NCBI GenBank assembly: GCA_005408345.1
Contig: SEMN01000275.1
Coordinates: forward strand, 1-64,000
DNA from: Macquaria australasica
Taxonomy: Eukaryota > Chordata > Actinopteri > Centrarchiformes > Percichthyidae
Direction: 5' to 3'
Length of the DNA stretch: 64,000 nucleotides
A model generated the notes under the pieces. That model saw only the letters and a program-made list of their open reading frames with translations, did no database searches and was not told the origin of the DNA. Position 1 is the first letter of the stretch. Each line of letters opens with the position of its first letter. Shown here one piece after another: positions 23,901-36,984 of the stretch. Made by a program: the position numbers and the translations under genes.

Positions 23901-26900
23901 TCTTATCTTATATTTAAAATGCTATTCTTAGTTACAAACATCTTGATAAAAACCTGAAGATAAAATATATTTGCCTAGTAATCCCCAGTAATAATAATTT
24001 CACTCTTTGTGTGGCTTTCTTGGATTTTCATTTCACTTAAAGCTGATTTTTTACACATAAGTTACAGTACTCTACAGTACCCTCTCTTTCTGAGCAGCAA
24101 GGACTTACATTAACCGTAAATTAACTGAAGTAGGCCTATTTGCTTTTAAACTTTTGTGGCAGAAAAGGAAGTGACACACCTGACTTCTGGACGCATCTCA
24201 AATCTGGAGACCCTAATCTCTTCCCATTGACTCATAGACCTGGGATCCACAAACATAAGGTCCCAATTGGCCCCTCTTGCTTAGTGTCGCTGACCAGCTG
24301 ATGGCAGCCAAGACCGACAAACAGTTTACAAAACAGTTTCCTGAGCTAACTGGGCGCAAGGACACTACTGTCGACTGCGCTGTCGTCAGCTTGAATCTTC
24401 GACACTCTATGTTTTGAATTTAATTATGACACAGTCAATACATTCATAAAAGGAAAATAGATATGACAATGTATATTGTATTTCAATTTATTTCTTTGAT
24501 TGATTTGTTTTTATTTAGGCATTTTAAATCTGTCATATTATCCTACCTCCTCCCTAGCAATGGTCATGTTGTCCTGGACATCTCCAAACACAGTGGGTTG
24601 GATGAAGTATCCTCTGTCCGCAGCCACTCCTCCTCCACACATCAGCTTGGCTCCCTCTCTCTTCCCACTGCTGATGTAGCCCAGAATCTTGTTGAACTGC
24701 TCCTGATCTACCTGGACAGGTCACCACAGAGTGTGAGAGTGCACGCCAGAGTACTGCAAGCACTGAATGTGCTCCTGAACACCTTATTATGTTTTCAAGC
24801 TGCACTGATCAATGTTAGTATATAAGTGTGTGTGTGTGTGTGTGTGTGTGTGTCTGTGTTACCTGAGGTCCTTGCTCGGTCTTTAAGTCAAAAGGGTTTC
24901 CCACCACTCGCCTCTTAGCTCGCTCAACACTGCGCTCCACAAACTCATCGTAGATGTCTGCTTGGACATAGGTTCGAGAGCCAGCACAACAACACTGGCC
25001 TTGGTTGAAAAACAGAGCAAAGTGGGACTGCTCCACTGCATCTTCCACTGCATGAAGAGAAATGAGGGAAAATATTGTAAAAAAGAAACAATACTAAAAC
25101 ACTCAGTCTGTGACTAATAATGCATGTCAGGACTTGTCTTGTTTATGCTGACCTCCAGTGGTTTAACTGGTCACCTTTCTGTAGTGATGTAGAAGTACAC
25201 CGTGATCACTGTTACACCCAAGTGTAGTGTCGGGACATAGCATGTTGCATTTCATTTCATGTAAAGGGCATGGCTGCACGTATTCTCATGTAACAGTAAT
25301 CACTGCCATTTATATGAGGTAAATATCCATCCACAATGCATGAAACTGAAGTCAAGATTTGATGGGCTGACAGTACGTTTAAATCATTTTGTTTGTTTAA
25401 AATAAACATTTAAATGTGTAATGAATTGAGCCTCAAAACTCACTTCAGAGTTTAACTCACTTGTTTTAGAGATGTCTTTTAAGAAAATTAGATGCTGCTC
25501 TTTCAGCTTTTGTTACCCTTAGTGTCAGCAGTGCAACGAGTAATCTCTATAACAGACCTCTTAAAGACATAGCCAGACAACAGCAAACAGCCATCACAGC
25601 CTTTGAGACACACTTTCTACATTTAAATAAAAAGGCCAGACTTTGTAAGGACAAATATTAATATTAGAATTATGAACCTGTTTGGGGACCCTATTCAGTG
25701 TGACTGTGGCAGTTATATCTGTAAAGCATACAAACACAGTAGTATACAGTCTCTTGCAGCTTTGGAAACAGACAAAATACATACTGTTGGCGTCAGACAG
25801 GATGATATTAGGACTCTTTCCTCCCAGCTCCAGAGTGACTTTCTTCAGGTTACTGCTGCCTGAAGCCTGCTGGATTAGATGACCCACCTGATGGACAGGA
25901 TAGGGAGAGAAAGAGAGGGTGACACCTTTGCTTTAGCTGAAAGGATTTCATTGTTGGCCATTACCCAAACTGATAGATTGGAAAGCAGTTTGTAGTAAGG
26001 CCTTACAGCACAGACTGCGGGATAAGCTCGGTCTGGATGCTGTCTGTGAAGCATGTTGACGCTTTCACACACTGTGATATTTCTCTCTTCTTGCCTTTAC
26101 ACAATCACAGCACACTCATAGCAACACAGATCATCACTATGTGTTCTCCCACCCACCCCCTCCCTCCCCCCTTCCTAATTATGTACCATGGTAGTCCTTC
26201 CCTCTGCTTTTTCTGCTTGTCTGTTCTCTTTTATCAATTCAATTCAGTTCAATGGGATTTATTGGCATAAACGTTTCAAAAACAATGTTGCCAAAGCATC
26301 AAAATACAATGTGTCCAAATATTTGGACAGTAGACAATAACAGTAATATGAACATTAACACATCATTGATTGATATATATTAATTATATATCCTATGCAT
26401 GTATTGGTGTGTGTGTGTGTGTGTGTGCATGTTAATAGAGTACTCTATTAACTCTACTAATGCTAGTCACATTTACAGTACAGTGCTTGCATTGGCAGGA
26501 CTATGTAAAGTCACAGAGACAGTGTTAAAAGAAGACAATACAACAATCTACAAGCAATCAATGGATGAGATAAAGATAACTATATGTGTAATAGGCTATG
26601 TCAAGATAATTATTTGTCACATTCAGTGATGTTTGTTTCTGCCCCATCTCCTGGCTTTTGAATTTGTTTTAGTATGTACACACAGCATGTTATTGACCTG
26701 CCACTAATAACTAAAGGCAAAATAAAACTGAATTGTCCTACCTCTGTGGAGCCAGTGAAGGCCACCTTGTCAACATCCATATGCCTTGCAATGGCAGCGC
26801 CAGCTGATGGTCCCATGCCAGGCAAGATATTCACAACGCCTTCAGGAAACCCCACCTGTCAACAGAACCAAGTCATTATTATTGTACATCTTTGTCAAGA

Positions 26901-29900
26901 ACATAATACGCTGAGGTGTTTGTAATGCAATTACATACAACAGCTGAATCAGCACCTGTCTGACATAATCTCAACAAAATGGAACACTGTAAGCTTCACA
27001 GAAGACATTTTTTGCATTGTATTGTATGTGTCAATTTATTCATGATATGGTGTCCATTCAAAAGTAAAGAAACCAAAGTTAATCAAATGCAAAAAGGTGC
27101 TTTAAAGTGTACTTTAAATGATAGGAACACAGGAGCACATTGGAAAACTAAAGGAAGTAACTTTTGACTTTGCACTTACAACCACCACAATGGCCTGAGC
27201 CTGATGACCTCACTATGTGAGGCTAATGAATGATAGGCTCCATTTTAATAAGCCTGTCATAAACTGGGGAGCAAAGTTACACAGGACTGTATACTGACAA
27301 AGTTGTTCTTAAATGAACAGGAAGACAAAGGTTCTTCAGATTGATGCAATGCGGCCATATTTGTTCTCGGTAAACCTGAGTTTCAAGCTCTGATGCTGCA
27401 TGGGGAATTAAAAGACAAATAGTTTCAAGAATCTTTCTGTTGAACTTCTGAAGGTTCATTGCTTGAATCAAACCTTTAAGGTCAGAGTGTGTTTTGTCGT
27501 GGCCTAATATCTATTTTCTAGAAGAATTCTTATCACGTCATTTTTGCTTCATCCCATTCGCAGATTGTTTGATTTAATAATAACATATTTCTCTTGATTA
27601 CACAACATTTAGCTTGTTTGTAGAACAGATTTTTTTTTTTACAATGTGGGGTCGATTGCATTAAGAGGAGGATAACAAAGAGATAATAATGTCAGAGAGA
27701 ATGATGCTTCAAACAGTGCAGGTGAAAACAAACATCCTATAACAATTTGTTCTTCATGCAAAACACAACATCATTATCCTTTATTCCCTATCCAGCTTGA
27801 AAGGACGGTGCATGGTGTACAATGATTGCTAGTGTTGTAGGAGGAATATAAAACCATTTAAAATATTAAAACACAATATTAAACATTTTCATGGTCTGAT
27901 AGATGAGTCAGAGGAACCCTTTCTGACATTTCTGCTCCTTAAGGAACTAAAGAAACGTCTGACACTTAACCACATTATGTATGCCCATAATACTGGGACT
28001 AATAACTGTAATCCAGCTCCTGATAAGCAAAGAGAAATTGTATAATTCTACAGGTTGAAAGAGTAAGAATTTGCTACTTTGATTCAATATCTTTTATCCA
28101 CTGAAAGGTTAAGCGTAAATATTGTATTTTTAAAAGAAATTCACATTAATTGATGGGAATGTAAATTAAGAAAATAAGAACAATGTACCTCTTTAATCAG
28201 ACTGGCAACATAGAGCGCTGTGAGTGGTGTCTGCTCTGCAACTTTCATCACCACAGTGTTACCAGTCGCAAGGGCAGGGCCAAGTTTCCAGGCCTGCATC
28301 AACAGAGGGAAGTTCCACTGCAGGGAAGAAGAACAGTGAGGAGAGAAACATCAGGAGGAAGGTATGGTCACATTACACCTCTGTTCTACAAATATTGGTT
28401 TCCCATTCACTTCTACCGAAGCCTGTGTGACGGACAAATTCAAGCAAGCGTTTCCTGCTACTCCAACTGTACTTCCTGGATGTATTTCATTGTCTCACTG
28501 GTATCTTAATCAACCCCCCCACCAACCCCTGTACAGTGTTAACGCAGAGCTGTTTTCAGTCTGAATGTGACAGTCAAAGGATGATTTTACAGAACTGATA
28601 AAAGGTTTCCGTTGTGCAAACATTCTCATACCACTTATTGTTAAACAGGTGCCCAATATGACCGGGGATGTGATCTAAAAGGGTTAAAAAAGCCTTTTTC
28701 ATTTCATCTCGACTTTAAAACTTGTTTTTCTCTCCCTCTATCACACCACAACACTCTTGAACACACTTCTATTTTTGAACTGGATGGTTTCCCAGACCCT
28801 CTGGCCTTATATGACCCATTCCTCTTTCATTCCACCTGTGCTCCAGTCTACACTCTAGTTGTATATCAGTAAGTATACTGCAATGCAGTGGCAAAATGAA
28901 AACATATTAACAAACATATAATATGAGTTTGCAGGAAGTTTAATGTTCTTGTAAGCAGAGCAGTGATCAACTGACAGCTGCTTTTTACAATTATGTCCCT
29001 TACCAATTCACTGTGAGACACAAACAACTGAAAAACTAAAGATAAAGACCAATAATATAACTGAACAGTACAGAATGTGGGTAATCATGCTATGTATACA
29101 GTACATCCTACTACAGGGTGTATACAACTCCTGCAGAGATGTATGAGGAACACTGTATTACATAACAAGCTATTGGACTGTATAAATACAATCTACAGTA
29201 TCATATCAGGAAAAACCAACCTCTGATGGCATGTGCTGGGTTTTATTCTTATGTGTGGGTTGGAGTAACTACAGCAGACAGGCACAGCTACTCTTACCAA
29301 CTCTTCACAAGAAAGCATGCCTCCATAGAAATTAGTGAGGACCAGACTGGTCTCATCTCTTCCCACCCTTTCATATATTACACAGTGGGGAGTCAAGAAT
29401 GTATCGGCTGTGATAAAGCACAGTGGACACTGAGAAAAGAGGCTTTAAGTTGGAGGAAGAGGCATACATATTTACATACAATATCACTACAATCCAGTGC
29501 AGACATAATTCTAGACTGAGCAACGGTCTTCCAACTAGTAGAAGATAAACTTAAATTTGCTTTTCAAGCATTCCAAATGGCTTAAAAGTGAGTCAGTTAC
29601 CTAAATATTTGTAACATTCAACAATTTCAATTTGAGAACCCTGAAGTGTTTGAATACAGGCAGCAGGTACTCTTCAATGATCCTGACAATAACATACTTT
29701 TGTTTTTATTAGCGTTTAAAACAAGCTTGTGTTGTAACAGAGATCGGATTTGCATCAAAATCCAATGCAATGGCTAGATAAGGAACTATCAGGACCTCAC
29801 TGCCTCTCTCTCTCTGTCTCCTTCCCTCACTCTGTAGTCTCTCTCCCTCTGTGTGTACCTGAGAAAACTGTGCTGCAGATTTTACACCCATTTTTCTGAG

Positions 29901-32900
29901 ACGTTAAAGATGCAGTATCCTCTTGTGGAGTGGTCAGTCAGCTGTGAAAAATCAGGTGCAGCGGCTATTTGTATGTATTTCCATTCCCTCCTTTCATATT
30001 TTTATTTAACAGGATGCTCAATATTTTAAAGATGTGCTGCACACTTAAGCATGTTTTTTGAGCTGTAAACTAAATGATATGACTGTACTGCGATGAAACA
30101 CATCAGTGCTGGTGTTAATATTGACATTTCTTACCAAATGTATAAAATGGGATGAACATGGCTCAACACACATCAATGGTTTTAAATCAGCCCTGAACCT
30201 GCTAGGCAAATGCTGACAACCAGTTGGGACCTATCTCCGTCATGAAATTTATATTAAAAAAGACCCTAATCAGTGTCAGTCAGTCTCCCCGTGGCTCCTG
30301 AACCACACACTACGTAGCCATGAGGCCACACCTCCTACAGGTGCAGTTTTTAAAGATGCAAAAGCCGGCAAATGCAAAGGGTGTGGTTAGCCTTTAATCT
30401 TTTTCTCCTTGCCTTCCTCCACCCCACCTCCCTCACCGGTATGATCTGTCCACAGACTCCGATGGGTTCATGTCTGGTGTAGCAGAAATAATCTCCATCG
30501 ATGGGGATGGTCTTTCCCTCCCATTTGTCAGCCCAGCCTGCGTAGTACCTAAACACAACACGACTGGTTTAAACATGTGTTAGTACAACATCCGTGCTTA
30601 CACCAAAGGTTCAACGCAGAGCTACTTTGTCTTCCTTGTGTCTTACCTATGAGATTACACTAAAGAGCTAGATGAATCGTCCACTCAGACCGAGGCAGCC
30701 GAAGGCATCGGTAAGAACTAACAAGGCAGTGTTACATCAGGATTGCATTTTGTGACTACACTGGCCACAGGGAAGCAGTACGTTTTCAAAACAATTAAGC
30801 TTTGAAATGCCATGAAACCCTGTGTTGTGTTTGTTACCTTAAACATTTCACCACATTTGGCAGATCCACGGTGTAGGAAACAGCGTACGGCTTCCCATTG
30901 TCAAGGGTCTCCAGTTCCTGTGGCAACAACACAACATCAGTTTGATGCATAGCAATTTTACATGCTATATACAACAATGAACCCATTTATATTGTGCAAT
31001 ATTATGTGATATGATGTGTTTCCAAACATCATAGAAAATACACACAATACTTCTATTGTTCATAAGAAGACATAAGAGACATGAAGTGAAGATATACAGT
31101 ATTTGTATTCTATCTGACAGCCTGGGATATGTCCAGAGATTGGAGGTGGAGGGCTGTAGATGACAAAATTCAAGTGGTATACTAGAAACATAGGAAAAAA
31201 ATTACATTATAAAAAGATTATATTATAATGTAATTATGACAAATGTGGATTTTGGTTCCCTTGTTGTAGATTGTCTCAACAGTTCTGCTTACACAGAATG
31301 AATTGATCTAATACTGATAGAATTCCTTTCAGTCCTCCAATAAGCTTAAGACACAGATATTACTTGTATGTGATCTTCCTTCAGGCCAGATATTTCATCT
31401 TGAATCTGGTGTCACTGATTATCATTAACAGCATATCCTTTGGTTTTATAGTTAGAATAGTGAAATACAGAAGCAATCAGGTCTGTTCTGTCTACATTTA
31501 GCACAGGGGAAATGAAGTGCACAAACGTTTCAGCGATGCCTTCTTCACTGTGCAATAGCAATATTTGTTGATCGTTCCCAGAAGTCTGTTCAAAAAATCT
31601 TACAGTATTTATTCAAGTAATTTCTACTCATGTAAGCGTTCTTATTCAACAAAAGAACAAGAATAAATATCATTCTTCATCCACAAGTTTGTTTTCATTC
31701 TTCATCCATTTTTTCTTTTTGACTGATGTGCAAAAAGAAAGTAAAGGAGCTGACCAAGAGAAAGACATAATAATATAGCAGATATTCAAATAAAGGATTG
31801 GGTCAGAGTTGAGAATTCTCTACTGGTCTATCCTGGGATTTATGATGAAACAGGTTAATTTTTCTTTTGCATGTTAAGTTAACTGAACATTTATATAAAT
31901 AGCAAAATGTGTGTGTGTTCACGTGAATAAACCTGGTGGGGTAACAACATGATACAAATAAAAGCAGCCCTGTTTTTTTGACATTTAATAATGACTCACA
32001 GCGAGGTAGGCAGCATCCCTCTCAATGGCATCGGCCAATCGGTGGAGTAGCAGGCCACGATGTGAGGCGTCCATCCGTCGCCACGGCGACCCCAACCTAA
32101 AAGCATTACGAGCTGCTTTCACCGCCTTGTCTACATCTGCCTGGAAATATAACACCACAGCATAATGAACTTGGTGACTTGGTGCTTTTAAAGGAATACT
32201 GCTGTGAAAATGTAGCTTTGGAGTATCAAATACTGGAAAGGTTAAAGAAAAGTCAAATGACATTTACCAAGGATTCCAAAGGTGACCAAGAATCAAAACA
32301 TTCAATTGTATCAGTATAGTATAGTATAATCCACTTCTCCTCTGTTGATTCATGTATCAATATTCATAACAACAGTTAAAAACACAACTTCTGTGTCATG
32401 CTATCAACACCTCATAGCTCTGAAGCTCCAATGGAAGTACCACGTTCCGTGAGAAACAAGATGTGTTTGGAACATACAGATGGACAGCAGAGATTATGCT
32501 GCAAGACAAGAAATATTTTTCTTGGCATGGCCTAGCAGGGCAATTTTCCCCACTGGATGTTTGTTTGAGAATCATTAAACAAGCTAGCTGCAAGGCAACA
32601 CATGCCTTTGAGTGTAGAAAAGAAGGAGACAATATCTTTCTAGCCAACCGCTGCCAATGATAATGATCCAACATTTCAGCTTCAGAAAAAGTGGTCACTC
32701 AAATGAACTTGAATGAATCTTGTTATTATTTTATGGAGATCTTTGCTTTGATGGCCAAGTGAAGAACATAGTCCGGTCATGTTTTTTTTCAACTGAAGAA
32801 AATCTCTCAAATTAGGTCATTTCTGTTTTGTTTTTTTCCAGAGCTCCTTTGCCAGCTGCAGAACGCTGCTGCGCGAATTATAACTGGCACCAGGAAATAT

Positions 32901-35900
32901 GAACATATTACTTTTGTCCTAACTAACTTAAATTAGCTCCCTATTAGCTTCCGCATGGATTTTAAAATGTTATTGCGGACTTTCAAAGCATTAAATGGCC
33001 TTAAATATCTCACTGATTTGCTCACTCCGTTATTGCTAGGTCCTGGCTGGTGACAAAGGGTGACCAAGCCTTTGCAGTTAAAGCCCACAGAACACTCTCA
33101 ATGATTGACAATCTCATTGACATCTGTAACGTCTTTTAAAATCGCTTCTAAAAACATTTATTTTGCTTCTCCACTTTTAACAGTATTTTATTGTGTAACA
33201 ACAGTGTCAACCCACAGAAACCTGAACACCCTCAGGCCTCTGAAGTCCCCTGTTAGTACAGTGTGGTACCCCATAAGTCTATAGTCCTACAGTATGTCCC
33301 TGACAACACTCTTTTCCCTGGACCTCTGTTTGTTCCAAAGTAAAAACACAAATGTACCCTGTAGTTATTTAGGATCTATGCAGTCAGCCTATCCTCATTC
33401 TCACCTGTACCCCTGCAGTGTAGGAAAGTAGTTTTATTTTCAAATAAAATGCTACACAGGACTCATTACCCAATCTTCCCCAAAAATTTTAGCTTTGTTG
33501 CTCAGTAATGGTCATACTGTACCCCATAATAATAGAATAGGTACCTATTAATTAAAAAATACTTACAGTATAAATTATTCCCACATTGTTACCCCCTTAT
33601 TCTCTAACTTCACATCTTGTTCCCTTGTACCTACATGTCTGTCTCAGTACATTCTGTACTGGTACACTGTTAGTAGAAAGAATTACACCGTAAGCTTGGA
33701 AGAATTACGCTGTACATTGCGGGCCGTAATCTAAAGCATTAGTAAAGTTCTGCATCTACATACAAAGAACCAACAGTACTCTGACTGGTTAATGCATAGA
33801 GGGCGCCATCATTAAACAATAAAAAATGTATAGAGAGTATGGTTTACAGAGCACGTCTGCATGTGCAGTTTAATGTTACTTTCCAGTTCCAGTGAATGCT
33901 CCCCACCATAACTGGAACATGTGTGTGTGAATTAAAGCAGTCTGTATGTATCAGAAAGTTTGTTTACCTCATCAGCCTCTGCAACTTGACAGATGACTTC
34001 ACCGGTTGCTGGGTTGATCGTAGGGAAGGTTTTCCCACTCGCTGCATCCTGCCACTGGTTGTTGATGAACAGCTGAAACATTCAAATGTATCATTTGGGT
34101 TTGTCTTGGAACTACCACTCCTAAGTTTTCCCTTTGAGCTAAGGTTTTAGGGAGATTGTTTTGTGTTGACTGGGTCAGGGTTATGGGTCATGTGGATCTA
34201 ACAAAATAACGGCATTGTATGTGAGAGTGTCAGTAACTACTACTGATTGCAAGAGATAGGTAATAACAGTGACCTACAAGAAATCTGACAAAATACAAAA
34301 ATAAGGGATGAATCATTTTCAGAGCATAATACTAATGGTTGCAGTGACATTTGAATAGGCCACAAATGGCCTTAAAGGGACAGTGCACCCAAATAAAGAA
34401 ATGCATTTTCTCACGTACCTTTAGTGGTTTGGTTTTAGTTTAGTTCTGAGATTTCTGCCTCCACCCCAACAGAGTGGAAGTGAATAGTATATCATCTGTG
34501 ATGCTCACAACACTGAAAAGTTACCTTTGAAAGATTCAACAGTAACAATTCTTTCCAAAAACAGTGTCACCATCACTCAAGATTGCTGCAAACTGTATTC
34601 CTTGGAACCACTATCTACAGTCAAACTTTTGGCAGTGTGTCTTTTTAGATGTTCCAGAGTAACAGAGGCATTCATTATGGAAAGCCTGGCAAAAGAAACC
34701 TAATATATCCGCATGGCAAGATACCACTAGAGGTGAATGAGAGAATATGTTTCAGTCAGTCGGGTGAGCAGCTTCATGTATGCAGGCTGCAAATGATCAC
34801 AGAGCATTTCCTTAAGCTGAAAAACAAACAACTTCTTTAATCATGATTGCTTTGGGTGTGGAACTGTTTCGGAAAGAGAGAGCATTGCTTTCATTCCTCT
34901 AAGAGTATGTATAATAATGAAGAAAATAAAAAGAGATTGAGGACCCTGCATCTACTTCATTACCCCAATGCTTTCCCCCCTAAGAAGGAGAGTATTTGGG
35001 ATTCGATGCTTAATATCTGTACTAATTATTAGCAAAATGATTATTAGCATTTATTAGCAGATATGTCTACATCTGCGCACAAACTGCATCCACATCTACA
35101 TAAAGAAACGCCCCCACAATGCCATATATGGTCAACAACTTTTTTTAAAAATCCCAGCAGGATATTAAACAACTGAGATAAAACTAGACAAACATCACAG
35201 GCAATGAGGCTGAGGCGCAGCTACATGAGCTTCAGCAAAACCTTTCACCTGGCACCTTCACCAGTTGGTTCAAAAAAAAAAAATCACACTGCTGACATTG
35301 ACGTGAACTGCTGCCACCTGTCAACAACACACAAAAGAGAAATCTCGTGCAGTCAATACTGACAATACTGTCAAGTACATATCAGTTAAACATCAAGCAA
35401 ACCGATATCAGTATATGCGTATGCATTGGTTTGCTTGATGTTTACTTGACAGGAGTGAATACGCATTGGTTTGTAAACCCCACAAACTGACATGGCCAAT
35501 TCATACATGGATTCATATTACAAGGACGCACTGTTAATAATTCATGTTCTATAACCTCACCTGCCCACGTGAAACTTATCTCTTCCCAGTAAGATTTCAC
35601 AACAGGTGTTTGTCTGGATCCTGTACTACAAAGAGACTCCTTTCTAACATTACTGTCTCCTCGCCTGGCTGCTCTTTACCAAACCTGCACCACATTCAGG
35701 GTTCTACAGTGTGAGGAGTACTTCACTCGAGTAAAGATTATCCCCCCAATGTTGAATTCATTGTTATGCATGAATGGTTATGATTTAGTACTTAGAGTTA
35801 GTACTTAGCATTAAGAAATTAGAGACTAACCACCAATGTAGACCAATTTTCACAAGAATCTCATGAAGGAGCAAAAAAATTATAAATGTTGGTTGTGTAA

Positions 35901-36840
35901 CTATTTCATAAACTGCTGTATTGTCCAATTGGAATTAATATTATACTAGTGGTAGGTTATAGGCCTATAGTATACTATTATATGAAATAATAATAAATAT
36001 GCTAACTTTATATATTTAATATTATACTAACATTATACTATTATATTAACATTATACTTTTATTTAATGTTATAATATTATACTAATACACTAATTTATA
36101 CTAGTTATTCATCCAGGTTGTGGCTAGTGCATCTACAGTGGACAGGTGCATTTTGAGCCAGAGGCATTGTGCCAATATGTGCTCCTTCTAGCCAGCCTGC
36201 TCCTAAGAGCAACACGTTCCCCTGGTTCTATTTTACATCTATTTGACTAAGTTATTGTTATCAATATTGTTCAGTAATCTTGTTTACATAAAGTGTGGTG
36301 TGGGTGGTGCTGGTGTATGGTGTAACCCTCCCTGGTTCAAATACTAACAGGGAGGGTAGTCCCACATTCCAGATGCCGCAATATGCCAATCGCAGCAGAG
36401 TTTTCTGTAAGTGTTTTCACTCTTTCACTAGATACTAGGGTCCTCCACTTCCATACAGCATTACATACAACATTAGCAGGAACTAGTTCAATAGAAAGTT
36501 GGTGCGTCAGTCTGGATCCTGGACCTCGGCTCGTCGCACGTCTCCATGTCAAAGCAGACCTTGGGACACCACTTGAAAAAATGAGTACCGCACTCACCTC
36601 ACAGGTACCTTAATTAACAGTTTCACTGGTGTTTCGCAGCGCAATAACTCACACTTGTTGACTGCGCAGTTGACCAATGTCCAACGTCACAATTTAGCAC
36701 GTGATAACTGGGCCTCACTATACCTTGTTATAATGGACCTCGGGTTGAGTGCTGGGTGCTGGGATGGCGGCCGCAGAGTAATGGCACGCCGACAGTCGGC
36801 TCAGTCCGGGAAGAGCCCTGGAAAACACGGTACGGAGCAT
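19751..36840 (-). CDS. aldh2: mitochondrial aldehyde dehydrogenase 2, complete, 13 exons
   Basis: ALDH2 oxidises acetaldehyde and other aldehydes to acids with NAD+ in the mitochondrial matrix. Exons, in transcript order: 36724-36840, 33968-34072, 32000-32140, 30838-30917, 30437-30548, 28189-28317, 26742-26855, 25785-25887, 24863-25047, 24547-24711, 22572-22729, 20796-20910, 19751-19783. All junctions are GT-AG and in phase; 1557 bases give 518 residues, the expected size. Exon 1 encodes a basic targeting peptide (MLRTVFSRALPGLSRLSACH). Visible motifs: the WNFPLLMQ substrate/NAD segment, the Rossmann FTGSTEVG, catalytic Glu in LELGGKSPN, catalytic Cys in NQGQCCCAGSRT, the FGPVMQ and PFGGYKASGNGRELGEYG blocks, the YTEVKTV oligomer region and the C-terminus VTIKVPQKNS. 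NCYDVFGAQ and this tail favour ALDH2 over ALDH1A or ALDH1B. Introns hold L2 and repeat fragments; long stretches such as 28318-30436 and 30918-31999 show nothing recognisable. Confidence 0.96.
20921..20956. repeat. (AC)18 microsatellite beside the aldh2 exon 12 acceptor
   Basis: On the aldh2 sense strand this is an uninterrupted (TG)n tract that ends 10 bases before the splice acceptor of exon 12; only tcatctgcag separates them. There is no separate polypyrimidine tract, so the (UG)n run occupies its place. Confidence 0.9.
23601..23705 (+). repeat. LINE-like 3' tail repeat, copy 3
   Basis: This contains tctctgtaaatataaagagt, the gaaaaagtgccctgagataa segment and ggcgctatataaataaaac with a TTGAATT end, as in copies 1 and 2. 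It lies in aldh2 intron 10. Confidence 0.75.
23755..23915 (+). repeat. LINE 3' tail with TCTTA repeats
   Basis: The segment ttccccactgtgggacaata followed by aaggcttatcttatcttat also occurs at 49925-50052. A conserved stretch ending in a short tandem repeat is typical of a LINE 3' end. I cannot assign the clade from the tail alone. Confidence 0.65.
24826..24853. repeat. (TG)14 microsatellite beside the aldh2 exon 9 donor
   Basis: On the aldh2 sense strand it is a (CA)n tract starting about 9 bases into intron 9, right after the donor gtaacacag. Intron 9 is only about 150 bases long. Confidence 0.85.
26236..26300 (-). repeat. repeat tail with GAATTGAATTG end
   Basis: On the minus strand the order is atgctttggcaacattgttt, an AATAAATCCCATTG segment, then gaactgaattgaattg. 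It resembles the plus-strand tail at 54870-54912 (gatgctttggcaataaagca). Probably a LINE 3' end in aldh2 intron 7. Confidence 0.5.
32841..33180 (+). mobile_element. L2-clade LINE reverse-transcriptase fragment
   Basis: With small frame repairs, the translation runs LQNAAARIITGTRKYEHIT, then the FRMDFKMLLRTFKALNGLKYL type order and LTDLLTP. This is the conserved segment at the C-terminal end of L2/Maui-type LINE reverse transcriptases in fish. The upstream reverse-transcriptase core is absent, so it is a 5'-truncated dead copy. It lies in aldh2 intron 2, opposite to the gene. Confidence 0.75.
35388..35444. repeat. 16 bp inverted repeat
   Basis: The sequence aaacatcaagcaaacc at 35388-35403 pairs with ggtttgcttgatgttt at 35429-35444, with a 25-base spacer. 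Weaker complementarity (tgtcaagta and tacttgaca) extends outside, and gcattggttt recurs at 35465. Possibly the remains of a small palindromic element in aldh2 intron 1. Confidence 0.55.
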
Positions 36841-36980
36841 GATGCTTCTTCTCGCACGCCAAACGCAACAGCTACGCTCTGCGTGAGATCAGGCCACAGC
36901 GAAACTGGCGACAAGCCTGGCAAGACAGATCCAGACCTCCAGTCCCGCCCACCTGCTCACGTCATCGTCCTCTCTGTGTA
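36841..36980 (-). promoter_or_regulatory. aldh2 5' untranslated region and proximal promoter
   Basis: The bases directly upstream of the aldh2 ATG on the minus strand are GC- and CpG-rich, in contrast to the flanking AT-rich DNA. I see no TATA box, so a CpG-type start is more likely. An L1/Tx1 LINE fragment starts only about 140 bases upstream of the ATG. Confidence 0.45.
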
Positions 36981-36984
36981 GAGG

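Larger units (their letters stand above)
22895..24310. repeat. inverted pair of related blocks bracketing two LINE tails
   Basis: A block near 22935-23000 (gtggaccccaggtctgcgag, then ccaatgggaagag) recurs as its diverged reverse complement near 24210-24265 (ctcttcccattgactcatag, then acctgggatccac). About 1.3 kb lies between, containing repeat tails at 23601-23705 and 23755-23915. The arrangement suggests the ends of an old DNA element, or two opposed copies of one repeat, in aldh2 intron 10. Outer ends are not sharp. Confidence 0.45.

Noticed and set aside
36337..36613. Overlapping plus and minus open frames near the aldh2 start
   Set aside because: The true aldh2 exon 1 is at 36724-36840, with a targeting peptide and correct phase; these frames join to nothing in phase.
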